A stretch of 64,000 bases of DNA, from positions 930,001 to 994,000 of the forward strand of contig NZ_CP071247.1 of NCBI RefSeq assembly GCF_017301335.1, read 5' to 3'. This document shows positions 55,085 to 64,000 of this stretch, piece after piece (within the stretch, counting starts at the first letter, position 1; every line of letters begins with the position of its first letter). Source of the stretch: Marinobacter salinisoli (GTDB taxonomy: Bacteria; Pseudomonadota; Gammaproteobacteria; Pseudomonadales; Oleiphilaceae). The translations under genes and the position numbers were made by a program. Below the pieces are notes generated by a model. That model searched no databases, was not told the DNA's origin, and saw only the letters and a program-made list of their open reading frames with translations.

Positions 55085-55837
55085 ATGAGTGACACTATTC
55101 TGATTACCGGCGCCAGTTCCGGGCTTGGTGAGGGCATGGCACGGGAGTTTGCTGCCCGCGGCGCCAGCCTGGCGTTGTGTGCCCGGCGCACGGACCGGCT
55201 GGACGCCTTGAAGTCCGAGCTGGAGGCCGCCCATCCGGGGCTGAAGGTCAGTATCCGAGCGCTGGATGTTGATGATCATGCGCAGGTGTTCGACGTCTTC
55301 CGGGCCTTCCGGGATGAATTTGGACGCCTCGACCGAATCATCGTAAACGCCGGCATCGGCAAGGGGCAGCCCCTCGGTACCGGTCAGTTTGCCGCCAACC
55401 GCCAGACCGCGGAAACCAACTTTGTTGCCGCACTCGCCCAGATGGAAGCGGCCATGGAAATCTTCCGGGCCCAGAATCATGGCCATCTGGTGGCGGTGTC
55501 TTCCGTGTCGGCAATCCGCGGCATGCCCTCCAACATCAACACGTACGCGGCCACCAAGGCAGGCCTTGCGGCACTTGCTGAAGGCCTGCGTGTCGAACTG
55601 ATCAGGACGAAATCTCCGATCCGGGTGACTACACTGTATCCAGGGTATATTCATACTGCGATTAACGCGCAGGTGAAGAACAAACCCTTTGTTGTTGATA
55701 CCCGGACCGGTTGCAAGGCGATGGTTAAAGCCATCGAGTCCGGTAAAAAGGAATGCTACGTGCCGCGCTGGCCCTGGTCACCCATCGGCTTTGTGCTGAA
55801 ACGGCTGCCCGAGCCGGTACTGGCAAAAATGTTCTGA
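55085..55837 (+). CDS. Short-chain dehydrogenase/reductase
   Basis: 250 aa. The cofactor motif GASSGLGEGMAREF, the VNAG motif and the catalytic SVSAIRG...YAATKAG are intact. The Arg after the first strand (CARRTDRL) favours NADPH. The substrate is unknown. It lies 25 bp before nfeD on the same strand. Confidence 0.88.
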   Translation: MSDTILITGASSGLGEGMAREFAARGASLALCARRTDRLDALKSELEAAHPGLKVSIRALDVDDHAQVFDVFRAFRDEFGRLDRIIVNAGIGKGQPLGTGQFAANRQTAETNFVAALAQMEAAMEIFRAQNHGHLVAVSSVSAIRGMPSNINTYAATKAGLAALAEGLRVELIRTKSPIRVTTLYPGYIHTAINAQVKNKPFVVDTRTGCKAMVKAIESGKKECYVPRWPWSPIGFVLKRLPEPVLAKMF

Positions 55838-55862
55838 TCGTTCCCCACCACGGGGAGACCGT

Positions 55863-57311
55863 ATGCAGATACACCGACCCGCCAGAAAAGACCTGCCACC
55901 GATGGCCCGTTTGTGGGCACTCATTTTCTTTATCGGGTGTGCGATATGGCTGGGCTCGCTAGCCCAGTCGCTCTCTGCTCAATCCCAGCCCGACAACACC
56001 GTGATGGTCCTCAGCATTGATGGCGCCATTAGCCCGGCCACCATGGACTACGTCACCCGCGGTATCCAGCGGGCCGAGTCTGGTGACGCCGCGCTGGTGG
56101 TGCTGGAGATGGACACCCCTGGCGGCCTCATGAATTCGATGCGCGATATCATCAAGGTCATCCTCGCCTCTGATGTGCCCGTGGTCAGCTATGTGTCCCC
56201 GGCGGGGGCCCGGGCGGCCAGCGCCGGCACCTACATTCTGTACGCCAGCCACGTTGCCGCCATGGCACCGGCCACCAACCTGGGCTCGGCAACACCGGTG
56301 CAAATGGGCGGCCTGCCCGGTTCAGAACCCCAGCAGCCTGACGAGCAGTCTGACAAAACGGATGACAAGCCGGCCGACGATCAGGATCCCGACGGCAAGC
56401 GCCGTGGTGGCACTGCCATGGAACGCAAGGTGCTGGAGGACGCGGTCAGCTACATTCGAGGGCTGGCAAAGCGCCATGGCCGGAACGCCGACTGGGCCGA
56501 GGAAGCGGTCCGTGAAGGGGTGAATCTCAGCGCTGGCGAGGCACTGGAACGGAATGTCATTGATGTCGTGGCAGATAACCTCGGTGAGCTGCTGGAGCAG
56601 ATCGACGGCCGTACGGTGCGCATGGCCAGTGGCGAGCTGACATTGGATACCGCCGGTCTCGCGGTGGTGCGCGCGCAACCGGACTGGCGCACTCGGCTGT
56701 TGTCGGTGATCACCGATCCGAACGTGGCCTATTTCCTGATGATCATCGGCTTTTACGGCATTGTGTTTGAACTGGCCAATCCGGGCGCGGTGGTGCCCGG
56801 GGTCATCGGCGCCATTTGCCTGGTGCTGGCGCTGTTTGCGTTTCAGGTGCTGTCGGTCAATTACGCCGGGCTGGCGCTCATTCTGCTGGGCCTCTCGTTT
56901 ATGGTCGGGGAGGCGTTTGTCCCCAGCTTCGGGATTCTGGGGATCGGGGGCATTGTTGCCTTTGTCACCGGCTCGGTCATTTTGATGGATGGCTCGCATC
57001 GGGACATCTCATTGCCCACCATTGGCGGCACCGCGATCGTCGCGGCCGGGTTTATGCTGTGGACTGTGACCAAGTTCATCCGGCTGAGACGCCGACACCC
57101 GGTCAGTGGCAGTGAACAGCTCAGCCATGAAAGCGGAGTGGCAATGGATGACTTCTCCAGCGAGCAGGCCCACTTCCGCGGCCATGTGCGGTTGAGCGGT
57201 GAGCGCTGGAATGCCATCAGCCAGGCGCCGGTGCAGGCGGGCGATCCAGTCCGGGTGACCGGGGTTGACGGGCTGACGGTGACCGTCGAGGTCGACCGGG
57301 AAACCACCTGA
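55863..57311 (+). CDS. NfeD family membrane-bound serine protease (ClpP class)
   Basis: 482 aa, the long NfeD form. A signal/anchor ([21 protein letters not shown]) leads to a ClpP-like periplasmic domain with [13 protein letters not shown], the Ser in AASAGTY and a Lys in the following helix. Several membrane helices come next ([19 protein letters not shown] and others), then a C-terminal OB-fold ([16 protein letters not shown]). A Gln/Asp-rich insert ([20 protein letters not shown]) interrupts the protease domain. These proteases act with the SPFH protein encoded next to cleave membrane proteins. GGGGAG precedes the start at 55863. Confidence 0.9.
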   Translation: MQIHRPARKDLPPMARLWALIFFIGCAIWLGSLAQSLSAQSQPDNTVMVLSIDGAISPATMDYVTRGIQRAESGDAALVVLEMDTPGGLMNSMRDIIKVILASDVPVVSYVSPAGARAASAGTYILYASHVAAMAPATNLGSATPVQMGGLPGSEPQQPDEQSDKTDDKPADDQDPDGKRRGGTAMERKVLEDAVSYIRGLAKRHGRNADWAEEAVREGVNLSAGEALERNVIDVVADNLGELLEQIDGRTVRMASGELTLDTAGLAVVRAQPDWRTRLLSVITDPNVAYFLMIIGFYGIVFELANPGAVVPGVIGAICLVLALFAFQVLSVNYAGLALILLGLSFMVGEAFVPSFGILGIGGIVAFVTGSVILMDGSHRDISLPTIGGTAIVAAGFMLWTVTKFIRLRRRHPVSGSEQLSHESGVAMDDFSSEQAHFRGHVRLSGERWNAISQAPVQAGDPVRVTGVDGLTVTVEVDRETT

Positions 57312-57339
57312 GCTGGCCGAACAGAACCAAGGAGGTCCT

Positions 57340-58140
57340 ATGATTGGCGAATTGATTCCCTATATTGCACCAACAGCGGTACTGCTGCTGATCCTCGCGT
57401 CGGCTATCAAGATCCTGCCCGAATACGAGCGCGGCGTGGTGTTCTTTCTCGGCCGCTTCCAGGGCGTGAAAGGTCCGGGCCTGGTGATTGTGATCCCGGG
57501 TATTCAACAGATGGTGCGGGTGGATCTGCGGGTCATCGTTTTGGATGTGCCCAGTCAGGATGTGATCTCCCGCGACAACGTAACGGTCCGGGTCAATGCG
57601 GTCCTGTATTTTCGGGTGGTGGATCCGGAGCGGGCGATCATTCGGGTGGAAGACTACCATTCGGCCACCAGCCAGCTGGCGCAGACCACGCTCCGCTCGG
57701 TGCTGGGCAAGCACGATCTGGATGAGATGTTGTCCGAGCGGGATAAGCTTAATTCCGATATCCAGGACATCATCGATGCCCAGACCGAAGAATGGGGCAT
57801 CAAGGTGGCGAACGTCGAGATCAAGCATGTGGACCTGAACGAGTCCATGATCCGGGCAATTGCCCGACAGGCGGAGGCCGAACGGGAACGCCGGGCCAAG
57901 GTCATCCATGCTGAAGGCGAGCTTCAGGCCTCGAAAAAACTGGTCGAGGCGGCACAGGTGATGTCCGCCAACCACGGCGCCATGCAGTTGCGTTACCTGC
58001 AGACCCTCGCCGACATGAGCAATACCAACGCTTCGACCATTGTCTTTCCGTTACCGCTGGAGCTGGTGAAGGGCTTTATCGAGTCCACGACAAACCGGGG
58101 CAAGGATACGCACGGCAGCGAGCCTGATGCCCAGGCCTGA
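57340..58140 (+). CDS. Slipin family SPFH/stomatin-like protein
   Basis: 266 aa. One N-terminal membrane segment ([25 protein letters not shown]) is followed by an SPFH/band-7 domain with [20 protein letters not shown] and [19 protein letters not shown], and a C-terminal coiled region ([23 protein letters not shown]). It forms membrane rings or microdomains and is the usual partner of NfeD, encoded 28 bp upstream. Confidence 0.94.
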   Translation: MIGELIPYIAPTAVLLLILASAIKILPEYERGVVFFLGRFQGVKGPGLVIVIPGIQQMVRVDLRVIVLDVPSQDVISRDNVTVRVNAVLYFRVVDPERAIIRVEDYHSATSQLAQTTLRSVLGKHDLDEMLSERDKLNSDIQDIIDAQTEEWGIKVANVEIKHVDLNESMIRAIARQAEAERERRAKVIHAEGELQASKKLVEAAQVMSANHGAMQLRYLQTLADMSNTNASTIVFPLPLELVKGFIESTTNRGKDTHGSEPDAQA

Positions 58141-58153
58141 CAAGCGGACACAA

Positions 58154-58178
58154 AAAAGGCCGGTTGAACCGGCCTTTT
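58154..58178. terminator. Bidirectional terminator between slipin and the OprI-like gene
   Basis: AAAAGGCCGGTT and AACCGGCCTTTT form an inverted repeat with A-runs and T-runs on each side, so it can end transcription from both the plus and minus strands. Confidence 0.8.
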
Positions 58179-58200
58179 AGACGTCAGCGCATGCTGAGTC

Positions 58201-58479
58201 TTACTTCATGCTGGACTGCTCGAGCATACGCTTGGCGCGCTCGTTAGCTTCGTTAGCAGCGCGCTCAGCGGCCTTGGCGGCAGCCAGAGCTTCTTCAGCA
58301 GTCTGCTGGGCAGTACGTGCAGAAGAGGCAGCGCTGTTAGCGGTGTTCAGAGCATTCTCAGCAGTCTGCTCGGCGGAGTTCGCGGTTGCAGTTGCTTCGT
58401 CAACGCCAGCCTGGTTAGAGGCACAGCCAGCAGTCATAACAGTAGCCAGGGCAAAACCGGCGATCGTCAGTTTACGCAT
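58201..58479 (-). CDS. OprI/Lpp-like alanine-zipper lipoprotein
   Basis: 92 aa. Lipobox TAGC (Cys19) is followed by an Ala-rich coiled coil with regular spacing (AEQTAENALNTANSAASSARTA...AAKAAERAANEANERAKRMLE) ending in SSMK. This matches Pseudomonas OprI, an outer-membrane lipoprotein tied to peptidoglycan through its C-terminal Lys. The start at 58479 (MRKLTIAGF) is preferred; the longer reading lacks a signal. Its wall attachment would be made by an L,D-transpeptidase such as the one encoded 200 bp upstream. Confidence 0.9.
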   Translation of the reverse strand: MRKLTIAGFALATVMTAGCASNQAGVDEATATANSAEQTAENALNTANSAASSARTAQQTAEEALAAAKAAERAANEANERAKRMLEQSSMK

Positions 58480-58675
58480 TACATATCCCCTTATTGGTCG
58501 AGTTATTTCCTGTGGTCCGGAAATCAGTATAGATGACTTCCTGTCAAACGCGCCCAAAGGGCATTGACAACCGGAACGACACTCAGTGTAAAACACTCAG
58601 AGATAAAATGTTAACAAAGGGAGGGTAAAATTTTCGACCATGTGACAACAACTTAATGCTGGTGTCATAGAGAGT

Positions 58676-59236
58676 TCACGGAACGATACGAATAGGTGTG
58701 CCATCGGCCACCAGTTGCCATATTTCGTCCATTTCCTCGTTGGTGACGGCAATGCATCCGTCGGTCCAGTCCAGCCCGCGGTAGGCAAAGGCCATGTCGC
58801 CGGCTTCGTTGGGGAGGCCGTGGATCATGATGCTGCCGCCCGGGTCCAGGCCCCAGGCGCTCGCCTGCTCGAGATCCTTCTGGTTCGGGTAGGAAATGTG
58901 GATGGATTTGTAAAAGTCACTGCTGGCATTGCGCCAGTCCAGAACGTAGTCGCCTTCCGGGGTGCGCTCGTCCCCTTCGTAGAGCTTGTGGCCCTCAGGG
59001 TTATCACCCAGGGATACCCGATAGCTCTTCACCACCTCTTCGCCGTTCATCAGGTAGAGGCGGCGTTCGCCCTTGCGTACCAGAACCTGGCTGATGTTCA
59101 GAGACTCCTGCTGGGCAGTGGCCCTGACCGGCATATGCGTATCGGCCTTGGCCAACAGTTCGGTGGCCGAGACGGCGGTCGGAAAAAGCAGAGCCATTGC
59201 CAGTATGCAGGCGCTTATCATGATTCGGGAATACAT
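58676..59236 (-). CDS. L,D-transpeptidase family protein (YkuD)
   Basis: 186 aa with a signal peptide (ISACILAMALLFPTAVSA). The catalytic motif reads HGLPN...DWTDGCIAVTN: Cys is kept but Ser-His of SHGC is replaced by Thr-Asp-Gly, a known variant class. The domain fills the protein, with no LysM. Lying on the same strand just upstream of the OprI-like gene, it may anchor that lipoprotein to peptidoglycan, though about 200 bp separate them. Confidence 0.85.
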   Translation of the reverse strand: MYSRIMISACILAMALLFPTAVSATELLAKADTHMPVRATAQQESLNISQVLVRKGERRLYLMNGEEVVKSYRVSLGDNPEGHKLYEGDERTPEGDYVLDWRNASSDFYKSIHISYPNQKDLEQASAWGLDPGGSIMIHGLPNEAGDMAFAYRGLDWTDGCIAVTNEEMDEIWQLVADGTPIRIVP

Positions 59237-59338
59237 TAATTCAGCTTACCAATGATTAATCTTCAGATGCGCGCATTTATAACATAGGCCGTCAGGCCCG
59301 TGGTGAGGGCTTTTGTTAACTTTTGGCGTGATCTTTTT

Positions 59339-61069
59339 TCAGTTTTTGCGACCGGGTCCCTCCATTTTGAGACCCACTTTGGTCACACGGTCCGAATCTG
59401 TTGCCCTCGCCACCAGGGTGACAGGCCCGAGAATCACCGTATCACCCACCACCGGATGGCCCTTTGTCCGCTTGGCGAAACACTCCGCCAGTGAGAGCTG
59501 TGGTGGCAAATCATCGAATTCGATGCCGTAGACCTGTTCCACGTCCCCCAGCAGGGCATCGCCATTGAGCACGAAGTCGCCGAAGAAAGCCCGTTCGGCC
59601 AGGTATTCCGGTGCGTGTCGCCCGCTCAGGGCCTTGCCAAGCTCGGGCAGCACGCCGGGCGTGGCGAACATGGCCAGCACATCGCCACTGATGACTCGCA
59701 GATCGGCATTTGGCTGCAGGCACATCCGGTTCCGGAACACACCGGCGACCGCCGTGTTCTGGGGCAGGTGCAGCTGGCTCAGGGTACGAGGAGTCTCCCA
59801 GGGTTTGCCGCGCAATGGAAACAGCATCAACTCATGGCCGCCGGCTGCCGGTACGTCCAGCGGCAGGCGTCGGTAGGGGTCTTCGCCGGCCGGCACTTCC
59901 AGTTTCAGGGCCCGCGCCAGGGGTGCCATGGTTGTGCCCTGTACCACCAGCGATACCAGCACGATAAAAAAGGCGATATGGAAAATCAGCTGGGCCTCGG
60001 GCAGGTTCGCCATGACCGGGAACAGCGCCAGCACGATGGGGACCGCCCCCCGCAGGCCTACCCAGCCAATGAAGCCAAGCTCGCGCCGGTTAAAGCCGAA
60101 AGGCAGCAGCGTGATCAGCACCGCCAGGGGCCGAATAACGAGGATCAGAGCCAGCGCCAGAATCAGTCCGCCACCCAGCAGCGGCAACAGATCGGACGGT
60201 GACACCAGTAGACCCAGCATCAGGAACAGGCACAGCTGGGCCAGCCAGGCCAATCCATCGTGTACTTGCAGAATCATCGGCATCATCCGTACCTCGCGGT
60301 TGCCGATCACCACGCCGGACAGATAAATGGCCAGAAACCCGCTGCCGCCCAGCGCGTTGCTGGCGGAGAATACGCTGATGCCGGCGGCAGCCACCAGCAG
60401 TGGGTACAGCGATGGGGTGAGCCGGATCCGGTTGGTGAGTTCGGCAATCAGGTGCCCGCCCAGGATACCGGCAATGCCGCCGATACCCAGCTGCTTGATC
60501 AGCATGATCAGGGCTTCGCTGGCGGCTCCCTGGCCCTGATTGCTGATCAGGGTGACCAGAAGCAGGGTCAGGAAGATGGCCATGGGATCGTTACTGCCGG
60601 ATTCTATCTCCAGCGTGGCACTGACCCGCTCATTCAGGTGCAGGCCGCGGCCCTGCAGCAGTGAAAACACCGCGGCGGCATCGGTGGAGGAGATAATCGC
60701 GCCAATCAGCAGCGAGGGCAGCCAGGGCAGATCGAACACCCAGTGGGCGACCACGGCGGCGCCAGCGGAGGTCAGGAATACCCCCAGAGTGGCCATCATC
60801 AGCGCCGGCCGCAGACCGACCCGGAAGGTGTCGGCGCGGGTGCGCATACCGCCGTCCAGCAGAATGACGCCGAGCGCCAGGTTGGCCATCAGAAAAGCCA
60901 GTTCGAAGTTGTCGAACTCGATGCCACCCGGGCCGTCCTTGCCCATCATCATGCCCACGGCCAGGAAAATCAGCAGCACCGGCATGCCGACCCGGCTGGA
61001 CAGCGGGCTGAGCAGAATGCTGATGACCAGCATCAGGGCGCCCATCAGCGTAAGGGTGGGATCCATCAC
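59339..61069 (-). CDS. K+/H+ antiporter, NhaP2/CvrA type
   Basis: 576 aa. Twelve or thirteen helices (ion motif ISSTDAAAVFSLL) are followed by a TrkA_C-type domain (LPQNTAVAGVFRNRMCLQPNADLRVISGD) and a C-terminal extension, the NhaP2/CvrA architecture. It expels K+ in exchange for H+. The start may be either of two adjacent Met codons (61069 or 61066). It is monocistronic, 100 bp from the L,D-transpeptidase gene. Confidence 0.92.
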   Translation of the reverse strand: MMDPTLTLMGALMLVISILLSPLSSRVGMPVLLIFLAVGMMMGKDGPGGIEFDNFELAFLMANLALGVILLDGGMRTRADTFRVGLRPALMMATLGVFLTSAGAAVVAHWVFDLPWLPSLLIGAIISSTDAAAVFSLLQGRGLHLNERVSATLEIESGSNDPMAIFLTLLLVTLISNQGQGAASEALIMLIKQLGIGGIAGILGGHLIAELTNRIRLTPSLYPLLVAAAGISVFSASNALGGSGFLAIYLSGVVIGNREVRMMPMILQVHDGLAWLAQLCLFLMLGLLVSPSDLLPLLGGGLILALALILVIRPLAVLITLLPFGFNRRELGFIGWVGLRGAVPIVLALFPVMANLPEAQLIFHIAFFIVLVSLVVQGTTMAPLARALKLEVPAGEDPYRRLPLDVPAAGGHELMLFPLRGKPWETPRTLSQLHLPQNTAVAGVFRNRMCLQPNADLRVISGDVLAMFATPGVLPELGKALSGRHAPEYLAERAFFGDFVLNGDALLGDVEQVYGIEFDDLPPQLSLAECFAKRTKGHPVVGDTVILGPVTLVARATDSDRVTKVGLKMEGPGRKN

Positions 61070-61138
61070 AACTCCAGACTCTGAACTTGCCTAACCGCGC
61101 GGGATGACTCTATATTTTCTGCGCGGCACATTGAGTAC

Positions 61139-61212
61139 GCGGGTGTAGTTCAATGGTAGAACGGCAGCTTCCCAAGCTGCATACGAGGGTTCGATTCCCT
61201 TCACCCGCTCCA
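61139..61212 (+). tRNA. tRNA-Gly (anticodon CCC)
   Basis: 74 nt including the encoded CCA. The acceptor stem GCGGGTG pairs with CACCCGC, the D-arm holds AGTTCAATGGTAGAAC, the anticodon stem GCAGC/GCTGC encloses TTCCCAA, and the T-arm reads GAGGGTTCGATTCCCTT. It stands alone between the antiporter and NDH-2 genes, both on the other strand. Confidence 0.97.
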
Positions 61213-61237
61213 TCACTGCTCATGAGGTCCGCAGTTT

Positions 61238-62548
61238 CTAGTGTAGTTTCAGCCTCGGATGCATCGCACGGCTGATTTTATCCATCAGCCAGATCACGCC
61301 CGTTCTCACGAAGCCATGCAGCGCAACCTGATGCATGCGGTACAGCGACACATAGAACAGCCGTGCCACCTTGCCCTCGATGTACATGCTGCGTCCCGAC
61401 AGATTGCCCATCAGGTTGCCGACGGTGGTGTAGCGGCTGAAATTGATCAGCGAGCCGTGGTCGTTGTACACAAACGGCACCGGCGGTTTGCCCTGTAATC
61501 GGTGCACCAGGGTTTTAAACAGGGTATCGGCCTGCTGGTGTGCGGCCTGCGCCCGGGGCGGCACGGGCCGGTCCGAATCCGGCTGCGGGCAGGCGGCACA
61601 GTCGCCGAACGCGAAGATGTCGGTATCGCGGGTGGTTTGCAGGGTCTGCTCGACCACCAGCTGGTTGCCCTTGTTGGTTTCCAGCCCATCGAGCTCGGCC
61701 AGAAACGCCGGCGCCTTGATGCCCGCCGCCCAGATCGTCATGTCCGAGGCCAGTTCAGAGCCGTCCTGCATGACGATTTTGTCTGCCCTGACCTCGCTCA
61801 CCGGCTGGCCGCAGTGAACGTGCACCTGCTGGCGCTCCAGTTCCCGGGTGGCCGCGGCCGACAGCCGGGCTGGCAGGGCGGGCAGAATCCGGTCTGCAGC
61901 CTCAACGATGTTGATGGAAACGTCGGACGAACTCAGGTGGTTCATGCCGTACACCGGCAATTCCCGGGACGCCAATCGCAGCTCTGCCGCCAGCTCCACG
62001 CCGGTGGCCCCGGCACCGATAATGCCGATGTTCAGGGTGTGGGGCTGCTCCAGTTGGGCTTCGTGGTTTTTCCGGAGAAAGGCATTGAGCATCAGGTTAT
62101 GGAACCGGCGCGCCTGCCTGAGGCTGTCCAGGAACAGGCAGTGGTCCTGTGCTCCCGGCGTGCCGAAATCATTGGCGGTGCTGCCCACGGCCACCACCAG
62201 GGTGTCGTACTGGATGTGCCGTTCGGGCACCACTTCCTGACCGTCTTCGTCATGGAACGGTGCAATCACCAACTGTTTTTTCCGGCGATCAAGGCCGCTC
62301 ATGCGGCCCAGCTGGAATTCGTAATGGTGCTTGCGGGCATGGGCCCGGTAATTGATTTCGTTGGCGCTGGCATCCAGGGAACCGGAGGCCACTTCGTGAA
62401 GCAAGGGTTTCCAGACATGGGTCAGGCCGGCATCCACCAGGGTAATGCGCGCCTTGCGCTTTTTGCCCAGTTTGTTGCCCAGCCGGGTGACCAGTTCCAG
62501 GCCACCGGCACCGCCGCCCACCACCACGATGTGCTGAAGGTTGTCCAT
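61238..62548 (-). CDS. ndh: Type II NADH dehydrogenase (NDH-2)
   Basis: 436 aa. It transfers electrons from NADH to quinone without proton pumping. The FAD site GGGAGGLELVTRLG and NAD site IIGAGATGVELAAEL are present, with the conserved DIFAFGDCA near the flavin and a C-terminal amphipathic membrane-binding region (YRMHQVALHGFVRTGVIWLM). The start at 62548 (MDNLQHIVVVGGG) follows CGGGATTG; the longer reading to 62614 does not fit the family. Confidence 0.93.
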   Translation of the reverse strand: MDNLQHIVVVGGGAGGLELVTRLGNKLGKKRKARITLVDAGLTHVWKPLLHEVASGSLDASANEINYRAHARKHHYEFQLGRMSGLDRRKKQLVIAPFHDEDGQEVVPERHIQYDTLVVAVGSTANDFGTPGAQDHCLFLDSLRQARRFHNLMLNAFLRKNHEAQLEQPHTLNIGIIGAGATGVELAAELRLASRELPVYGMNHLSSSDVSINIVEAADRILPALPARLSAAATRELERQQVHVHCGQPVSEVRADKIVMQDGSELASDMTIWAAGIKAPAFLAELDGLETNKGNQLVVEQTLQTTRDTDIFAFGDCAACPQPDSDRPVPPRAQAAHQQADTLFKTLVHRLQGKPPVPFVYNDHGSLINFSRYTTVGNLMGNLSGRSMYIEGKVARLFYVSLYRMHQVALHGFVRTGVIWLMDKISRAMHPRLKLH

Positions 62549-62709
62549 AGCGTGCAATCCCGAAAGTGAAGAAAGCCAAGCACTCTGCGGGGCAAAGCGC
62601 TTGGCTGTCGTCACTGGGAGGAAGGGGGGCTTGGCCAGCCGCCCAATACTAGCGTGTCAGGGGGCGGCGGCACAATTGGCCTGCGGACCTGGAGCGGATT
62701 CGGCGCCGG

Positions 62710-63309
62710 TCAGTGAGCGGCCCGGTAGCTATCCAGCAGGCTGGCGATGTCGTCGGCCAGTTCAGCCAGTTCCCGGGGCGTCAGGCCTCGCTCTGCCATG
62801 GATCGAAGGCCCACGATCTGGGTCTGGATCAGGCGCGCGAGGCGATCGCAGTCGGTGCTCTGGATCAGCTCACCGGCGCCCTTGGCCTGCTCGAGCGCCT
62901 CGACCAGTGCCTGGCGGATATCGGCGAGGATTGTTTCGGCCTGGTCCGCGAGCTGCGGGTGGGTGTTACTGGATTCCAGTAACGTTTTGATGATCATGCA
63001 GGCCCGCGCAGGCTTATCCGACGTGCGACTGCCCGCCAACGCGCGCAGATACGCCTGCAACCCCTCCACGACGGAATCGCGATGCTCGAGATACGACATC
63101 AGTTCCCCGCGACCCTGTTCGGCATAGGCGGCCAGGGCTTCGGCGAACAGGCCATCCTTGCTGCCGAAGGCGGCATAGATACTGCCTGGGCGCAGGTCCA
63201 GAGCCTGCTCGATCTGCTTCATGGAACTGCCGTGGTAGCCGCGATCCCAGAAGAGCGTGATGGCTTTGTTCAGTAACGTCGGACGGTCGTAGCGGGCGTG
63301 TCGGGCCAT
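62710..63309 (-). CDS. TetR family transcriptional regulator
   Basis: 199 aa. The N-terminal helix-turn-helix is ALDLRPGSIYAAFGSKDGLFAEAL with the usual RGYHGSSMKQIEQ before it, and the C-terminal ligand domain contains ACMIIKTLLESS. The layout fits the AcuR/NemR-like group that responds to electrophiles. It is divergent from a carboxymuconolactone decarboxylase family gene across 114 bp holding three matching inverted repeats. The start at 63309 (MARHARYDR) is preferred. Confidence 0.9.
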   Translation of the reverse strand: MARHARYDRPTLLNKAITLFWDRGYHGSSMKQIEQALDLRPGSIYAAFGSKDGLFAEALAAYAEQGRGELMSYLEHRDSVVEGLQAYLRALAGSRTSDKPARACMIIKTLLESSNTHPQLADQAETILADIRQALVEALEQAKGAGELIQSTDCDRLARLIQTQIVGLRSMAERGLTPRELAELADDIASLLDSYRAAH

Positions 63310-63332
63310 GAACGTGATCATCAAAATGTTTG

Positions 63333-63408
63333 TTGAATGTTCGCTCAATTATAGCTTGAATGATCGCTCAAGAATAGGTAGGGTTGCCGTTGTTGAGCAA
63401 TCATTCAA
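63333..63408. promoter_or_regulatory. Three TetR operator-like repeats
   Basis: TTGAATGTTCGCTCAA (63333-63348), TTGAATGATCGCTCAA (63356-63371) and TTGAGCAATCATTCAA (63393-63408; inverted relative to the others) share the pattern TTGAnTGnTnGCTCAA. They lie between the divergent TetR and carboxymuconolactone decarboxylase genes and overlap where both promoters must be. Confidence 0.75.
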
Positions 63409-63423
63409 GTAACGGAGTGCGAT

Positions 63424-63978
63424 ATGACAGACTTTACCCTGCACAACAGCGACTCTGCACCAGAGCAATCCAAGCCGCTGCTGGAAAAATCACAACAGGC
63501 ATTCGGCATGATTCCCAACCTGCACGCGGTCATGGCGGAGGCACCGGGTTTGTTGGACGGTTACCAGAAGTTGCATGAGCTCGTTCTGGCCAACAGCTTC
63601 GACAACGATGAGACCACCGTTGTCTGGCAGACCATCAACGTGGAACATGCCTGCCACTACTGCGTTCCGGCGCATACCGGTATCGCCAAGAGCATGAAGG
63701 TATCGGACGAGATCACCGACGCCCTGCGCGACGAAACGCCGCTGCCGAGCGAGAAGCTCGAAGCTCTGCGGACTTTCACCCTGGCGGTGGTTCGAAAGCG
63801 TGGCGAGGTTAACAAGGAAGATCTGGATGCCTTCTATGCAGCCGGCTATGGCAAGCGCCAGGTGCTGGATATCATTCTGGTGCTGTCCCAGAAGGTGATG
63901 AGCAATTACGTCAACCACATCGCCGAAACGCCGGTCGATGAACCGTTCAAGCCGTTCGCGTGGCAGAAAGCCCTGTAA
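63424..63978 (+). CDS. Carboxymuconolactone decarboxylase family protein (AhpD-like)
   Basis: 184 aa. The redox motif HACHYCVPAH (CxxC plus His) is that of AhpD-type proteins, which are peroxidase-like rather than true decarboxylases. N-terminal part: QQAFGMIPNLHAVMAEAPG. GGAG lies before the ATG. It is divergent from the TetR gene and next to its operators, so it is the likely target, probably for detoxifying peroxides or reactive compounds. Confidence 0.9.
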   Translation: MTDFTLHNSDSAPEQSKPLLEKSQQAFGMIPNLHAVMAEAPGLLDGYQKLHELVLANSFDNDETTVVWQTINVEHACHYCVPAHTGIAKSMKVSDEITDALRDETPLPSEKLEALRTFTLAVVRKRGEVNKEDLDAFYAAGYGKRQVLDIILVLSQKVMSNYVNHIAETPVDEPFKPFAWQKAL

Positions 63979-64000
63979 GCGGACGTTTCTCCGGGCGCCT

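Overview
The window looks like chromosomal DNA of a marine gammaproteobacterium of the Marinobacter type. This rests on gene content and order: a Pseudomonas/Marinobacter-style aa3/caa3 oxidase operon, ectoine synthase, monomeric NADP isocitrate dehydrogenase, an OprI-like lipoprotein, a DUF6164 protein, and many small Marinobacter-like hypotheticals. I see no prophage, insertion sequence or CRISPR array. The only RNA gene I am sure of is one tRNA-Gly(CCC). The window begins inside a dinF-like MATE gene and ends just after a carboxymuconolactone decarboxylase family gene.

Layout. 1-9.9 kb: partial MATE exporter, then the cytochrome c oxidase block coxB(with fused cytochrome c)-ctaD-ctaG-ctaE, an antisense DUF2909 gene, and the assembly genes SURF1, an SCO-like protein, ctaA, cyoE and SCO1. 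9.9-20.1 kb: hrpB, an eIF2B-like protein, a RimK-like ATP-grasp ligase, a CynX-type MFS gene downstream of an orphan ectC, a DUF2868/DUF3482 membrane protein-GTPase pair, DUF6164, and an esterase lipoprotein. 20.1-30.5 kb: a complete 3-hydroxybutyrate scavenging cluster with a lipoprotein 3HB-oligomer hydrolase, a sigma-54 activator, a DctPQM TRAP transporter, 3-hydroxybutyrate dehydrogenase and acetoacetate-CoA ligase. Two sigma-54 promoters and a family of related 18-bp palindromes tie this cluster together. 30.5-38.2 kb: icd, a cation/proton antiporter, ybaK, a beta-lactamase-fold hydrolase and several hypotheticals.

38.2-46.9 kb: a 1195-residue 7TMR-DISM hybrid kinase followed by a four-helix membrane protein and a single-domain response regulator; a gene-free stretch with two terminators pointing outward (possible small RNAs); a DEDD exonuclease; queC-queE; and an AraC regulator. 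46.9-53.1 kb: a WYL regulator upstream of an extracellular nuclease lipoprotein, and two MFS exporters, one coupled to a MarR regulator. 53.1-58.2 kb: a yybP-ykoY manganese riboswitch before a UPF0016 Mn exporter, an L,D-transpeptidase, an SDR, and the nfeD-slipin pair. 58.2-64 kb: an OprI-like lipoprotein, a second L,D-transpeptidase, a CvrA/NhaP2-type antiporter, tRNA-Gly, NDH-2, and a TetR/carboxymuconolactone decarboxylase pair with three operator-like repeats.

The most rewarding items are the palindrome/sigma-54 circuit that appears to control 3-hydroxybutyrate oligomer use, the orphan ectC coupled to a transporter, the riboswitch with a readable ON/OFF switch, and the probable small-RNA locus at 43.2-43.6 kb.
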